From Chaetomium olivaceum (taxonomy: Eukaryota; Ascomycota; Sordariomycetes; Sordariales; Chaetomiaceae), in contig JAYWVB010000004.1 of the NCBI GenBank assembly GCA_039881045.1, positions 496,001-560,000 on the forward strand: a stretch of 64,000 nucleotides of DNA. The letters run 5' to 3'. The position numbers and the translations under genes are program-made. The notes beneath the pieces were generated by a model. The model saw only the letters and a list, made by a program, of their open reading frames with translations, searched no databases and was not told the DNA's origin. Each line of letters begins with the position of its first letter. Position 1 is the stretch's first letter. Below, piece after piece: positions 44,316-55,686 of this stretch.

Positions 44316-47176
44316 ATGATGAGTTCCGCCCGTCGACCTCGATCGCGATCACGCCAGCCACGGAACGTTCTGCGGGCCCGGACACAACCGCCAATGCCAC
44401 GTTTAGGGGAGGGAGACCAGCCATACACAACGCCCAGTAATAACTACAGTCCCGGCACCCGGTATGAGGCTTCCCCAGCAGGAGGAGGCCACGGCACACC
44501 GGGGTCCTTTTTCGCCGGCGGCAGTCAACTCTCGGAACCAGACTACCGAGCCCCGCCGCCACCACCACCACCACCACCACCGGTTGCGCCCATGAGGGCC
44601 ACCGACACCAACAGTATCATCAGCCGGGGAGGTGGAGGGAAGCCGGCGGCCGTCTCGGCAAGTCCCGCAGCAGCAGCGGGTAAGTCTAAGCGGGTGCGCA
44701 CGGGGTGCCTGACGTGCCGAGAACGTCATCTGAAGTGCGACGAGGGCGTCCCGGAGTGCAACAATTGCCGAAAGAGCAACCGCGAATGCAGGCGCGGCAT
44801 CCGCCTCAACTTTATCGACATTCAGGTCAAGGACCCGCCGTGTCTGCTGCCGCCGACCGCCGAATGGTCAGGTTCGTTGGAGGAGGTTCTTAATTTGTAA
44901 TTGCATGTGCTAACTAGGCTGCTAGTCCAAATTCTGGATGAGTCGCGGTTGATTGCTTCGGAGTATCGCGGGGGTCTCGGACGGTATCCCGACGTCGTCT
45001 CTCCGCCGCGGGAGCCAGACCTCGACGCAAGCCGTCGGGAGACCGAGCGACCAAATCCTCAAACCGCCAACCAGTTCTTATCTGAGATCAACAGCAGTGG
45101 GGATGCATCGACTGTTCGAGACCAGTATCATCCCCACCATGTCGGCCAGCCTCCGCCTAGCGGACCACCGAGCCACCACAACAGCCCGCAAGCCCGGCTG
45201 GGTTTTGAGCCTTCATCACTGACCACCCTGCCCGCTCCAAGACCGCACATGGGCGTTGGGGGATTTGGCGACGATGCCTTTACCTTCCCTTCACTACATG
45301 ACCCCGACGGAGCCAAAGCGCAAAAGTCGCATACACTCAACATAAGGAACCGCGACGGGTTGACTACTGGACCACCACACGAATTCCGTTCTGCCCCTTC
45401 GGCAAACTCTAACCAGCAATTCGGCACCCCGACGGGGCTCACGACGCCGTCGAGCGAGAATACGACGGGCGAACGGGACTACCTAAGCACCGAAGAAGAG
45501 ATCCACTTTATGCAGGTCTTCATCGACGAGGTGTCCATCTGGATGGATGCCCTGAACAAAGACAAGCACTTTGCCAACACGGTGCCCTACCTAGCACTCA
45601 AGCTACCCATGCTGCTCAACGCCCTGCTGGCCTGTGGCGCCAGGCACCTGACACTAATCGGGCAGCATAGCGGCGAGAAAGCAGAGTACTACTACAACCT
45701 AGCGACCACGCAGCTATTCAGCGAGCAGGCACGGGAACGCAGTCCCAGCGAGAGCGCGCTCACCGCCGTCGTGCTCACCGCTTACAACGTCATGACCGAC
45801 CGGCCCAGCGATCGGATGGGGCACATCGCCTCGACCCGCGCGCTGATCAAGGACTGTGGCTGGAATGCGGCCTCGACAGGGCTTGGGGTGGCTTGTTTCT
45901 GGGTCAACGTCGGCATGGAGGTGCTGAGCTGTATCTCCTTCGGTTGGCAGACGGCCTGGGACCCAGATCAGTGGGGGCTGGACCTGGAGTTTGCTACCCT
46001 CGGGGCCGCAAGCCGGAGTGGCAGCCGCAGCGTGGCTGGGAGCGATGACATTTGGAGCGGGAGGGTTGAGGGCCTCCCGATGACAAACGATAACCTCGAA
46101 ACGGCGGACGAGGAGGAGCTTTATCTGCACCGCATATTTTACATCATGGCCAAGGTGGCCAACTTCCGCGCCAACACGCCGCAGTTCCAGGAGCCGTCCC
46201 CTCATGACGAGCAGGTGCGCCTGCAGAACCGGTTTGCCGAGTGGCGGCGGCTGCAGAATATGTGTAATGCGTGGAATCTTAATTGTCCACGCTCGATGCG
46301 GCCGTATGGGTATCTCCCGGAGGCGTCGTCCAAGTCTCTCTTTCCCAACGTGTGGTGAGTGGTCCTCGTTTTGGCTCCCACCACTTTCTCTTGTTTGCTT
46401 CACTCACTCCCCTGCCCTACCTCCGACCCCATTCCCTTCCCTACCCCTTCCTTTCACTACCCCTCCCAGTCTCTTCACGCCGCCTAGCTCAAGCCCAAAC
46501 CACCACCAAACCATTAACCACTGACCCCATTCGCAGGTTAATAAAACCCCCCTCCAAACTCGCCCGCCTCTTCTACCACACCGCCATGTGCCTCCTCGCC
46601 CAGCTCAACCCCCTCGAACCCCCCCACCACCACCACCACAATCACCACAACCACCACAACCCCCACCACACCCCCCATAGCAACCCAACCCTAAGCCGCG
46701 CGAATCTCGCCTCCCAACTCCTACACGCGCACCACGTCTGTGGCATAGTCGCACACACGCGAGATCGCGGAGTCGTGTCTGTCGCTATCCGCTCTCTGGC
46801 CGTGGTGAGTGCGGCGCTGGTGGATACTCGCGAACAGGATGAGGTGTTGAGTGTGTTGGAGAGGATTGGGAAGGAGACGGGGTGGCGGTTGGGGAGGGTG
46901 GTCGGGGAGTTGAGGGCTGCGTGGGGGAGGGCGGAACATCAGGGGGAGGTGGGGGGTGGGGCTGGGGGTGCGGGTGCAGGTGCGGGTGGTGGTGGTGGTG
47001 GTGGTGGTGGTGGTGTTGTGGGGGTTGGTGGTGGTGGTGGTCTTGGGGCGGGGATGGGAGTGTTGGCGCCGTTGTCGGCTGTGGGTGGCAATGGGGTGGT
47101 TGGGTTGGGTGGGGGGAGTGCGTTGAGGAGGGGGGATGGGGACGGGCGGCCGAGGAAGTTTAGTGATTGGGGGTAG
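44316..47176 (+). CDS. Zn(II)2Cys6 transcription factor
   Basis: Fungal binuclear zinc-cluster regulator, nuclear. Three exons: 44316-44871, 44926-46354, 46537-47176 (introns 54 bp, gttcgt..tag, and 182 bp, gtgagt..cag); 874 residues in a continuous frame. Zinc cluster at about residues 128-156: C-x2-C-x6-C-x6-C-x2-C-x6-C ([15 protein letters not shown].. [11 protein letters not shown]) with the linker [13 protein letters not shown], the form seen in ARCA-like factors with a Fungal_trans_2 middle domain. That middle region (about 380-700) includes [15 protein letters not shown] and [13 protein letters not shown]. Low-complexity tracts: poly-Pro (10) before the zinc cluster, His/Asn-rich ([14 protein letters not shown]) and poly-Gly near the C-terminus. 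Target genes unknown. Confidence 0.93.
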
Positions 47177-47532
47177 TGAGAGCTGCAAAAGGTGCTGTAT
47201 CATGGTTTGTTTATATACCCCTGTATTTTTGTTATTCTGTGTCTAGATAGTAGTTTTGACACCTGGTAAAATCCCCATTGTTTCTGTTCTATTTCACTGT
47301 CTATAACACGGATATTCTTTTGGTGTACTAGTACCTCTATCTACCTGCCTTGACTAAACTCACCACGATGCTCAAGATATAGCCTGATGAAACTATATCT
47401 ATAGCAATAACATACCGATGCCCAGCACTTCTCGCAACTTATTCCCTTTACCGCATCCAAAGCTGTCTTAGTCTCCAATCTCTCCCGTTCCCCACCTCAC
47501 CACCACCCCCTTCTCCCAGCCACCATCAGCAT
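47177..47532. other. Convergent intergenic region
   Basis: About 356 bp between 3' ends of converging genes; no gene. Confidence 0.45.
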
Positions 47533-48540
47533 CTACTTCCCCTCCACAACCTTTAGCACCTCCCCATCGGCGACCTTCCCTCCCTCCACCATCCCCTCCT
47601 CCCTCTCCACCTCCTCAGGCGGCACCACAATCCCATACTTCTCATACGGAAACCCCAACAGCGTCGGCATATACTCCGCCCACCCATCCCCGACCTCGCC
47701 CACCTGATGCAGATCCACATCCCCGGCCTCCCCCGTCCTACCCGCCAACACCTCCGCCTCCCTGCCCGCAACCTCCTTCTTCAGCATCGGATGCGGACAC
47801 CACACCACGCGCATGCCCGCCCTCCTCCCCGCCTCCACTCCCGGAACGCTGTCCTCGAACACGAGACATTCCTCGGGGGTGATGGGCCGCTCGCCGGCGG
47901 GGAGGGAGTCGTTGATGGTCTTGAGAGCCAACAGAAAGATGTCGGGCAGGGGCTTGCCGCGCCCCTGGGCGATGCGCGTGTCGTCGCCGAGGACGCGGCG
48001 CGCGGTGGGGAAGACGGAGAACAGGTCCTCGAGGTGAGCCGTCTTGAGGCGGAAGTTGGCGGCGTGCGAGGACGTGGCGAGCGCGATGTGCACGCGTTGG
48101 GGGGTGGAGGTGGTGGATGGGTCGTCGGTTTGGGTTTGGGGCTTGAGGTCCCAGTAACGGGTGCGGCCGAGGTGGGCGAGCAGCTCGGGCACGCCGGGGA
48201 GGGGCTGGGTGGTGGGGAAGTGCTGGGCCTGTAGCTCGTACAGTTCTTTGATGTATTGCTCTGGGGAGATGGGCAGCTGGGCCCAGTCGTGGAAGAGCTT
48301 GTTGGCGGCGGGGCCTGGGCGGCCTTGCAGCTTGGCCTTGACGCTCCATGGCAGGCTGGGGCGTTGGTACTTTTCGAGGATCAGGTTGACACAGAGTGTG
48401 TACAAGTCCTCGGTGTCGAGCAGGAGTCCGTCCATGTCAAAGAGACAGGCGCGGACTGGGGGGAAGCTGGGAATGTTGTTAGTTCGAGGGTCTTGATTGT
48501 CCAGGTTGGGGTATGGAACGAACTCAGTTTTGGGAGCCAT
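47533..48540 (-). CDS. HAD-superfamily phosphatase (pseudouridine-5'-phosphatase-like)
   Basis: Intronless 335-residue haloacid-dehalogenase-like hydrolase. Motif I FDMDGLLLDTE (D35, D37), motif II ALATSS, motif III GKPLPD and motif IV EDSVPGVEAGRRAG are all present with a C1-type cap domain (residues about 45-115). Overall layout resembles the pudp/HDHD1 and beta-phosphoglucomutase-like branch acting on small phosphorylated metabolites. There is a C-terminal extension rich in Glu/Val (about 280-335). The exact substrate cannot be inferred. Confidence 0.92.
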   Translation of the reverse strand: MAPKTEFVPYPNLDNQDPRTNNIPSFPPVRACLFDMDGLLLDTEDLYTLCVNLILEKYQRPSLPWSVKAKLQGRPGPAANKLFHDWAQLPISPEQYIKELYELQAQHFPTTQPLPGVPELLAHLGRTRYWDLKPQTQTDDPSTTSTPQRVHIALATSSHAANFRLKTAHLEDLFSVFPTARRVLGDDTRIAQGRGKPLPDIFLLALKTINDSLPAGERPITPEECLVFEDSVPGVEAGRRAGMRVVWCPHPMLKKEVAGREAEVLAGRTGEAGDVDLHQVGEVGDGWAEYMPTLLGFPYEKYGIVVPPEEVEREEGMVEGGKVADGEVLKVVEGK

Positions 48541-49383
48541 GTTGATGGTTATTTTTGAGATGTAAAGCGGTTGTAGTGTATTTATTTGTCTTGACGAGTA
48601 TGTTTGGTAAGAGAACGAGGCGTGTGGTCTTCAGCGGCGGGCCTTGTTGTTTTATATGCTGTGCCAAGTTGACTCACTCCAGCTTTTTGATATGGGATCG
48701 CCCGACCGAGGTGATAAAGGAGGGAGGGGAACATTGAAAAAAGCTGGAGCCCCTGCATGGTGGGGTCTTGAATGTGTTCTTACCCAATGTTAACACGCCT
48801 CAGCACGCCAACGGTAATAACACATGGGCTGTGGTCAAGAAAGACGCGTGTGGTTCATTCTTCCTCACTGTCCCGGGTTTCCCGCTTTCGTTTGTCGGGG
48901 TTCGTTGTTCATGAACAATGTGTAAAATGTTAGAATGCTGGAGTAATTAACCGGGCGTGGACTATTATTAAGGTTCGGTGACCACCTGATACATGCAGAA
49001 ATATTATATTAGCGAAATGCGTATTTGATCATTCATTGTTTCAATTTACCATGTTCAATCTTTCTCAGCCTTGTAGCAAACTGCCACTTTCACTGATCCT
49101 CCGTGGCAAGTGAATGCAAGTTGCTCTTGGGCATCTCCTCACGGTGCCCGTAGCTACACAGTACAGCCGTCACACGTGTATGTAAAACTGCGGGGCAACG
49201 AGCTGACAAGGGTTGGGCGTTGACATGTGAAAAACGGTAAATTACCCAATCGATTCCTCGCGTGTCATCACCACATCATCAGATTGGGCTCTTGGACCCT
49301 CCGCGTCTAGCCGCTATTTCATCTCATACGGAGGCTGCTTCAAATCTGACTCTCTGAAACAATTCAGGGTTTACACTTACAAA
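48541..49383. other. Intergenic region
   Basis: 840 bp containing the promoters of the divergent HAD and TPR genes; no coding match. Confidence 0.45.
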
Positions 49384-50335
49384 ATGGCAATCTGCGGCAG
49401 TAAGCAGCCGGCCGCACCCGCTAAAAAGACACCTCCCCCAAAGCCGGAGAACGATGGCAATGAGAAGGTCGAGCCGGAGCGGTTTGATCCCGAAGAGGAG
49501 GCTGCAAGTAGCCCCAAGCCTCTTCTCACGGGAAAATATCTTAGTGACTAACAACCGGGTCTCACAGTCTCTGGTAGCCGAGTCTAGCTCGCACAAAGCT
49601 GAAGCAAACACCCTGTTCACCTCTGGGAAGTACGAGTTCGCCATCAACAAGTATGACGAGGCCGTCGCCGTGTGCCCTGACTATCTGGATTATGAACTGG
49701 CCGTATTACGATCTAACATTGCCGCCTGCCACTTGAAGTTGGAAGAATGGAAAGAGGCTGTCAGCAACGCTACGACTGCGCTCGACGGACTGGACCGCTT
49801 GGAACAGCAAGAAAAGGAGAAGGAGCAATCCCAGGTCAATGAACCCGCCGCCGCCAAGACCGATGACGCCGATGACGCCGAGGAAGAGATCATCAGCGCC
49901 GGTGCTGCCAAAGCCGGTCCAGCCCTCCCGAACCCCGACGATGAGTCAAAGGAGGTGGCCCGCCGGAAACGCCAAGACGACATCGCCAGGATACGTGCCA
50001 AGGCCCTGATGAGACGGGCGCGCGCGAGGAGCGAGCTGGGCGGCTGGTCGAACCTAGAAGGCGCCCTCGAAGATTACAAGCGGCTGGCTGGTATGGCAAA
50101 CCTGGCGCCGGCCGACAAGAAGGTTGTGCAAGCGCAGCTTCGTGTGCTGCCGCCCCAAGCCAAAGCCGCCCAGGAGAAGGAGACGGCGGAGATGTGGTCG
50201 AAACTCAAGGATCTGGGGAACGGGCTGCTCAAGCCGTTTGGGATGAGCACAGATAACTTTCAGATGGTGAAGGATGAGAAGACAGGCGGTTACAGCATGA
50301 ACTTTAATGGGGGAGGGGGAGGGGGGAGTAAGTGA
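49384..50335 (+). CDS. TPR protein similar to TTC1, GC-AG intron
   Basis: Tetratricopeptide cochaperone-like protein of about 295 residues. Exon 1 (49384-49503) encodes MAICGSKQPAAPAKK...FDPEEEA. Exon 2 (49568-50335) encodes SLVAESSSHKAEANTLF, three TPR-like helical pairs (ALFTSGKYEFAINKYDEAV, YELAVLRSNIAACHLKLEEW, IRAKALMRRARARSELG) and the strongly conserved family tail LGNGLLKPFGMSTDNFQMV. The only junction keeping frame uses GCAAGT as 5' splice site (intron 49504-49567) with a GACTAAC branch point; a GT donor four bases later would shift the frame. An acidic/Ala insertion (EPAAAKTDDADDAEEE) sits between TPRs. Probably cytosolic, Hsp70/Hsp90-linked by family. Confidence 0.9.
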
Positions 50336-50848
50336 GGGGTGGGCAATGAGTTTCTTGGTTGGTGTTGGGCTTGGAGTAATTCCGATGGGGTACATATATC
50401 TCGGTGATAGAACATTACCTGGGGGCCAACTACACTACAACATAACCGAACGTTCCAAAACGGAATTAGTGATGCTCGAGACAGCTGAACCAAACGAACA
50501 ACAAACAACAAACGACAATTCAAGCTCTAGGGGCAAAACGGCCGATGTCCGCCAAGATAGCCAAGACTGCCAAGCTATGATGTGGATTCCCGACGCCACC
50601 GGAGCAGCCGATAAGCAGCTTATCAAGCAGCGCGGGGCAATGGTCTTGCATGGTCACTAAAATTTCTTGGGATACAAAGTTGCCCCGCCAGCTTCGACAA
50701 ACCAGCACTGATTTCTGCTGCTACCGAGCTGTCCGTCTTTTTGTCTGGAGAAAACAACCGCATTTTGCATTTCCTTTTTCGAAGATACCCGATACCCCTC
50801 GATTAAACACCATAAATAAGAAAACGAAAGACAGAGAGAAGCGCCATC
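50336..50848. other. Intergenic/promoter region of NMD3
   Basis: 510 bp; no coding match. It includes the 5' leader of NMD3. Confidence 0.45.
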
Positions 50849-52486
50849 ATGGATGTCGATATGGACACGGGCATGGTCCCCATGGCCCCCCAGCAACTGG
50901 GTACTGCCCGCACAGGCGCAACGTGAGTTGCTCACGAGATCTCTCTGAAACTCACTAAATTCTAACACCATGGCAGAATTCTATGCTGCAACTGCGGCGC
51001 CCCCATTGACGGCACTGCCTCTGCCGGCGCCCTCTGCTACGACTGCATCAAATCGACCGTCGACATCTCACAAGGCATCCCCCGCGAAGGCGTCCTCCAT
51101 GTCTGCCGAGACTGCGACCGCTGGCTGATGCCGCCCGCTAGTTGGGTGACAGCCACCCTCGAATCAAGAGAGCTACTGTCACTATGTCTTAAACGCCTAC
51201 GAAACTTGGGCAAAGTCCGAATTATCGACGCCCGCTTCGTGTGGACAGAGCCCCACTCGCGCCGTATTAAAGTCAAGATCACAGTCCAGGATGCGGTCGC
51301 CGACGGCGTCATGATGCAGCAGAGCTTCGAGGTGGTTTACGTTGTGGCGAACCAGCAATGCCGGGATTGCGCAAAGTCATATACCGCCAACGTCTGGCGT
51401 GCTGCGGTACAAGTGCGCCAAAAGGTCACCCACAAGAGAACATTCCTCCTACTAGAGCAATTGATCCTCAAGCACCAGGCGCATAGGGACACAATAAATA
51501 TCAAGGAGGAAAGGGACGGTATCGACTTTTACTTTGCGCAAAGGAATCAAGCCGAAGCCTTCATCCACTTTCTCAAGTCCGTGGTCCCAGTTCACACAAA
51601 AGAGTCAAGGCATCTCATTTCCGCCGATACCCACACGGGCAACAAATCCTACAAGTACAACTACTCCGCCGAGCTCGTTCCCGTATGCAGAGACGACCTT
51701 GTCGCGCTACCCCTGAAAATTGCAAAGTCCCTCGGCAACATCTCCCCGCTTCTCCTCTGCTGGAGGATAGGCACATCCGTGAACCTCCTCGACCCGAACA
51801 CCCTCCAGACAGCCGAACTCAGCGCCGACGCCTACTGGCGCGCACCCTTCGCCCCGCTGGCCGGTTCCCCCGAGATGGTCGAGTTCGTCGTCATGGACAT
51901 CGAGCCCACAAAACAGCGCAAGGGCAAGTGGGTGCTGGGCGAAGCCACCGTGGCGCGCGCATCCGACCTCGGCGTCAACGACAACACCTACTTCGCGCGC
52001 ACCCACCTCGGCAGCCTGCTGCACCCGGGCGACTCGGTCATGGGGTACATGCTGTCGGGGACCAACTTCAACTCGGACTCGCTCGACGCCATCGAGAACT
52101 CGCGCGCGTACGGGTCCACCATCCCCGACGTCGTGCTCGTCAAGAAGCACTACGCCAACCGCCGCAAGAACAAGCGCCGCGGCTGGAAGCTCAAGCGCAT
52201 GGCCAAGGACGAAGGCGATCTGCTGCCCAAGGCGGCCGACCAGGCCCGTCTGGACGCCGAGTATGAGCAGTTCCTGCGCGATGTCGAGGAGGACGAGGAG
52301 CTGCGCCAGGCGTTGGCGTTGTACAAGGATACGAAGAAGAAGACGCCGCAGGACGCGGATGCGATGAGTATTGCTGAGACCGAGATGACGGTGGATGATG
52401 ACGGGCCCAAGGTTAGCATGGATGAGCTGCTGGATGACTTTGATGAGTTGGAGATTAAGGACGAGGACGTGGAGGTGGAGGCTTGA
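50849..52486 (+). CDS. NMD3: 60S ribosomal export protein Nmd3
   Basis: Nuclear export adaptor that binds late pre-60S subunits and recruits Crm1. Exons 50849-50922 and 50977-52486 (54-bp intron gtgagt..cag, branch CTAAC); 527 residues. The N-terminal zinc-binding region carries CCNCG, CYDC and CRDCDRW (residues about 28-65). The core includes NQQCRDCAKSYTANVWRAAVQVRQKV and the C-terminal half has KKHYANRRKNKRRGWKLKR (basic NLS-like) followed by an acidic tail (DELLDDFDELEIKDED). This tail matches the Leu-rich export-signal region of the family. Frame intact. Confidence 0.97.
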
Positions 52487-52897
52487 GTGGGTTGGGGTTT
52501 TGGGGGGGGATGGGAATGGGGAAAGGGGAATGGGATAGATTATCTGGGTTCTCAGTGAATGGGACTTGTGCAAATGGTCTATGGAATGCGGTTTGGTTTT
52601 GCGTTGTGTGTTAAAGTTCACGTGGTGAAATATGTGTGTTTGATGTCTATGTTGTGCAGCTTGATGACTTTGTCAGATTCTCAGTGGCTGGGTTGGGGTG
52701 GGTGTTGTCGGTGATACGGCTGAGGTTGGAGACCTGCCTGGGTAGGTAGGTTGACCATGTGACAAGGCGACTGGGCGACAGAGTGACTGAGGCGACGATG
52801 ACCCCGTCCGACCCCGTCCGACCCCGTTCCCGTCCATCTCACCTCACGGCGCCCCTAACCCGGCAAGACGAATAGACCAGCGACGTTCCATACCCAC
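52487..52897. other. Intergenic region
   Basis: Contains a short 10-bp tandem repeat (CCCCGTCCGA, three copies, about 52802-52830). No gene. Confidence 0.5.
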
Positions 52898-53838
52898 CTA
52901 CGGCCCTTTCGGGATCTGAGCTCTCACCCGAAGCGACCTGCCGCCCCAGCGGAGAAGGCGGCCATAGCCCCCTAGGCCGCCGTCACCCGCCTGGCCACCT
53001 TCACCACCTCCACCATCACCGCCATCACCACCCTCAGAACCCTCACCATCGCGCCCACCACCACCACCATCCCCGCCCGTAGTCTCGATCCTACCCCGCA
53101 TGGGGCGCGGGTGGCTGCTATCCTCGACCAACACAAAAGTGCGCTTGCCAGTGGCCACCTCCCGGATCTCCAGCACCTCATGGTGCTGGGGGCCGTCGTA
53201 TTGCCGGATGTAGCGTTGGTTGAACCACTCGGTGTTGTTGCAATCGTTGAGGTCGTCGGTTTGGGTTTGGGCGGAGCGCGTTGTGGGTTGGGGTGTGGCT
53301 GTGGGTGGTGTTGGTGTTGAGGTCTCTGTCAAGGGTGTGGAGAGTGTTGAGGGGGTGGTTGTGGGGTGGTGAGTTCCGGGTTGTTCAGGGGGTTGTTCGG
53401 GGGGTTGGTGCTGGTGCTGGTGCTGGTTTTGGCGCTGGAGTGGGATGGCGGGGTATTGGGTGGTGTATGCTGCTGTGGTAGCGTGTCCTGCTGGGTTGAT
53501 GCGCCGCCGGTAGGGGGTGGTGGCGGGCTTGGAGGCTGGAGGAGAGACTTCCCCTTGCGCAGGGCTGTGACACACTTCTGGAGAGCTGCTTGCGTCTGCT
53601 CTGGTGGGCTGGTTCGCCAGGCTTCCCATTCGGCGCGATATTTTGCTAGAATGAGCGGTTCGAATCGGCCAGGTCTCCTGCCTCTCTTCTCTTCGTCGAG
53701 GAGCCGCTTGGTGAAGCCCTGCAGCTCTGCGACTTGGTCGCGTGATATGCCCAAGGCTTGGATGGCCCGCTGAAGGGCCGCGGGAGTCAACTCATCCCCG
53801 GCGGGAACTGGTACCTTGCGTTTCACCTTCAACATCAT
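52898..53838 (-). CDS. Hypothetical protein, Pro/Thr/Gly-rich, frame unresolved
   Basis: No known family. The first part, from ATG 53838, reads MMLKVKRKVPVPAGDELTP with a conserved-looking helical segment (AELQGFTKRLLDEEKRGRRP). It stops in a Pro/Thr-rich stretch at 53329. The better C-terminal part (TEWFNQRYIRQYDGPQHHEVLEI, then VATGKRTFVLVEDSSHPRPMRGRIE, Gly-rich end) lies in another frame ending at 52898. The switch must occur within the low-complexity region 53330-53560, by intron or indel. An upstream exon joined at the acceptor next to 53880 is also possible. Confidence 0.5.
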
Positions 53839-54094
53839 GGGCTTAAAGTCGTAAGTCGTTAGTGTAACAAATTGGGGCACCTGATATGACGAGATTGCAA
53901 CAAGCGGAAAGGTTTGGAAGAATATTTGCGATCGCCTAGAATGATATGGCGGCCATTGATGTCATATAGGACAAAGCTGGATGTATCTATCTCTGCCGGT
54001 CAATAAAGGGGTATACGTTCAAGACTATGTACCAGCAACAGAACCTAAGAGATGCGTGAACAACCCCTTTCCTTGTCTCATGTTCCACCAAATA

Positions 54095-55146
54095 TCAGAA
54101 GATCTTGCTGAGAACTCTCTGCACATGTTCTGGCTGTTCCTCCTGTTTCCTTTTCTTCGCCAGGGGTATCTGTTTGAATGTCCGCCTCCTATCCTGCGCC
54201 GGCCCAACATCCGCATTTCCGGCTGCCTCTTCGCCGCCCGCTTCCTCATCTCTATCCTCAGTCTTCTTCCGTTTAGCGGCAGCCTTCGATTGAATCCCAT
54301 TGATGACTTTTGCCCTCTCCACATTGCGGACAAATTCCTTGTTCTCGCGGGTGGTCTTGGCGATTTCGGCGCGGATTCTGCTCGTCCGTTCGGCATTCTC
54401 GGCCGATATTTGCTCAGTCAGATGGTGCCTACTCTATCGTTAGTATCTCAACTCCATCTAGTCGAGGTAGATTGAACCTACCACTTAAAACCGTTCAGGT
54501 ATTTCAGGGCCCACACGTCGTCATGATACCAGCTTGACTTCTTCCCTCCAATAGTCTGGGCGTTCAACAGGTCGCACACCTTTTTCGCATCCTTCTTTTT
54601 CACAAACTCGACCCAGCCCTCGGTGAATGATCGCTTTTTGTTGCCCCCGTTGCGTACGCGCCTGGTGTGCTCGGTCGGGTCTTCGGGAGTGAGGAAGATC
54701 CTGTTGATCTTGCCGTATGGTTCGAGCAGGGAGCGTAGTTTTGCGGGCTTCATGAATGGCGGAATTCTCGACAGGTAAACAACCCCAGACTTCTTGATGG
54801 CAGCCTCGGACGCAATAAGATTCTTCTTTGCCAGCGGTTTTGACACGCCAGGCAGCTCTGCTGGGAGGTCCGATTTGCCGCCCTCTGGCCCTTCTTCTGC
54901 AATTTCCTCGTCGTCGCGTGCGTCCACAGAATCTGTGGTGCCTTCTCTCAGATTTGTGACTCCATCCTCGCCGTGTTCCTCCTCTTGGTCGCTAACGTCT
55001 TCGACTTCGCTATCGTCATCGTCGACTCTCCTCCGCTTTGCGCTGCGCCCGCCCTTCTGGATCTCTTCTTCGGAGTCGTACCCGTGACCTGCGTCATCGT
55101 CACTATCCCCGGCGTCAAGGAATTGGTTACGTTTGTCGGTCGACAT
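54095..55146 (-). CDS. ESF2: 18S rRNA factor 2 (Esf2/ABT1), pre-18S rRNA processing
   Basis: Nucleolar RRM protein of the small-subunit processome. Exons 55146-54482 and 54428-54095 (53-bp intron gtaggt..tag, branch CTAAC); 332 residues. An acidic/basic N-terminus (SEEEIQKGGRSAKRRRVDDDD) is followed by the Esf2-type RRM: GVVYLSRIPPFMKPAKLRSL, YGKINRIFLTPED, FTEGWVEFVKKKDAK, then SSWYHDDVWALKYLNGFKW split by the intron. The C-terminal helix HHLTEQISAENAERTSR is characteristic. Frame intact. Confidence 0.95.
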
Positions 55147-55686
55147 GTTGTGTGGTTGGGAAAGGGTAGTTTGTTAGGAAATGGATTGAGAGCTGCATGT
55201 GCCTGTCGTGTTCATCCAAAAAAAAATCCGGGGCGCTCATCGCGAGGTCAATGCACCATGCCGAGATACCTCCTAAGAACCGAAGTGCAGAACATTTTGC
55301 ATAGGATTGTTCGGTCTACGCATTTAAGAAGCACATCAAACTTGCTTTGGTTTGACTCCTATGACAACCTAGAGATGTATTTAATCCTGTGTCCAAGTAA
55401 ATTAACTTTTGCCGCGAATGAAGTAGACTTACTGAGAGGGTGATAAGTACCCTGCAAGTACCCACCCCTACAGCCTTCGATCGGCTTTCCTTATCTTATC
55501 GGCTGCCTGGTCCAAGGATCCCGACGGAGGTGGGGCAGAGGGGCAACTCAGGAACCTTGGGGGGTATCGCTGGGTCTCTCCCCCAAGTGCCCAACTAATA
55601 TCCCCCCTCAGCTTGTACTGATAGTTGAAGAAACCCCAAAATAATCGGAAACCGAAAGCACGTAAATTTACCACTCCTCTCACACA
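55147..55686. other. Divergent promoter region ESF2/ALDH
   Basis: 540 bp with no coding match. Confidence 0.45.

Noticed and set aside
46721..47203. Pro/Thr/His-rich minus-strand frame
   Set aside because: Mirror of the poly-Gly and His-rich tracts in the third exon of the Zn2Cys6 gene.
51707..52621. 304-codon minus-strand frame opposite NMD3
   Set aside because: NMD3 on the plus strand is complete and conserved; the antisense frame is Leu/Val-rich shadow.
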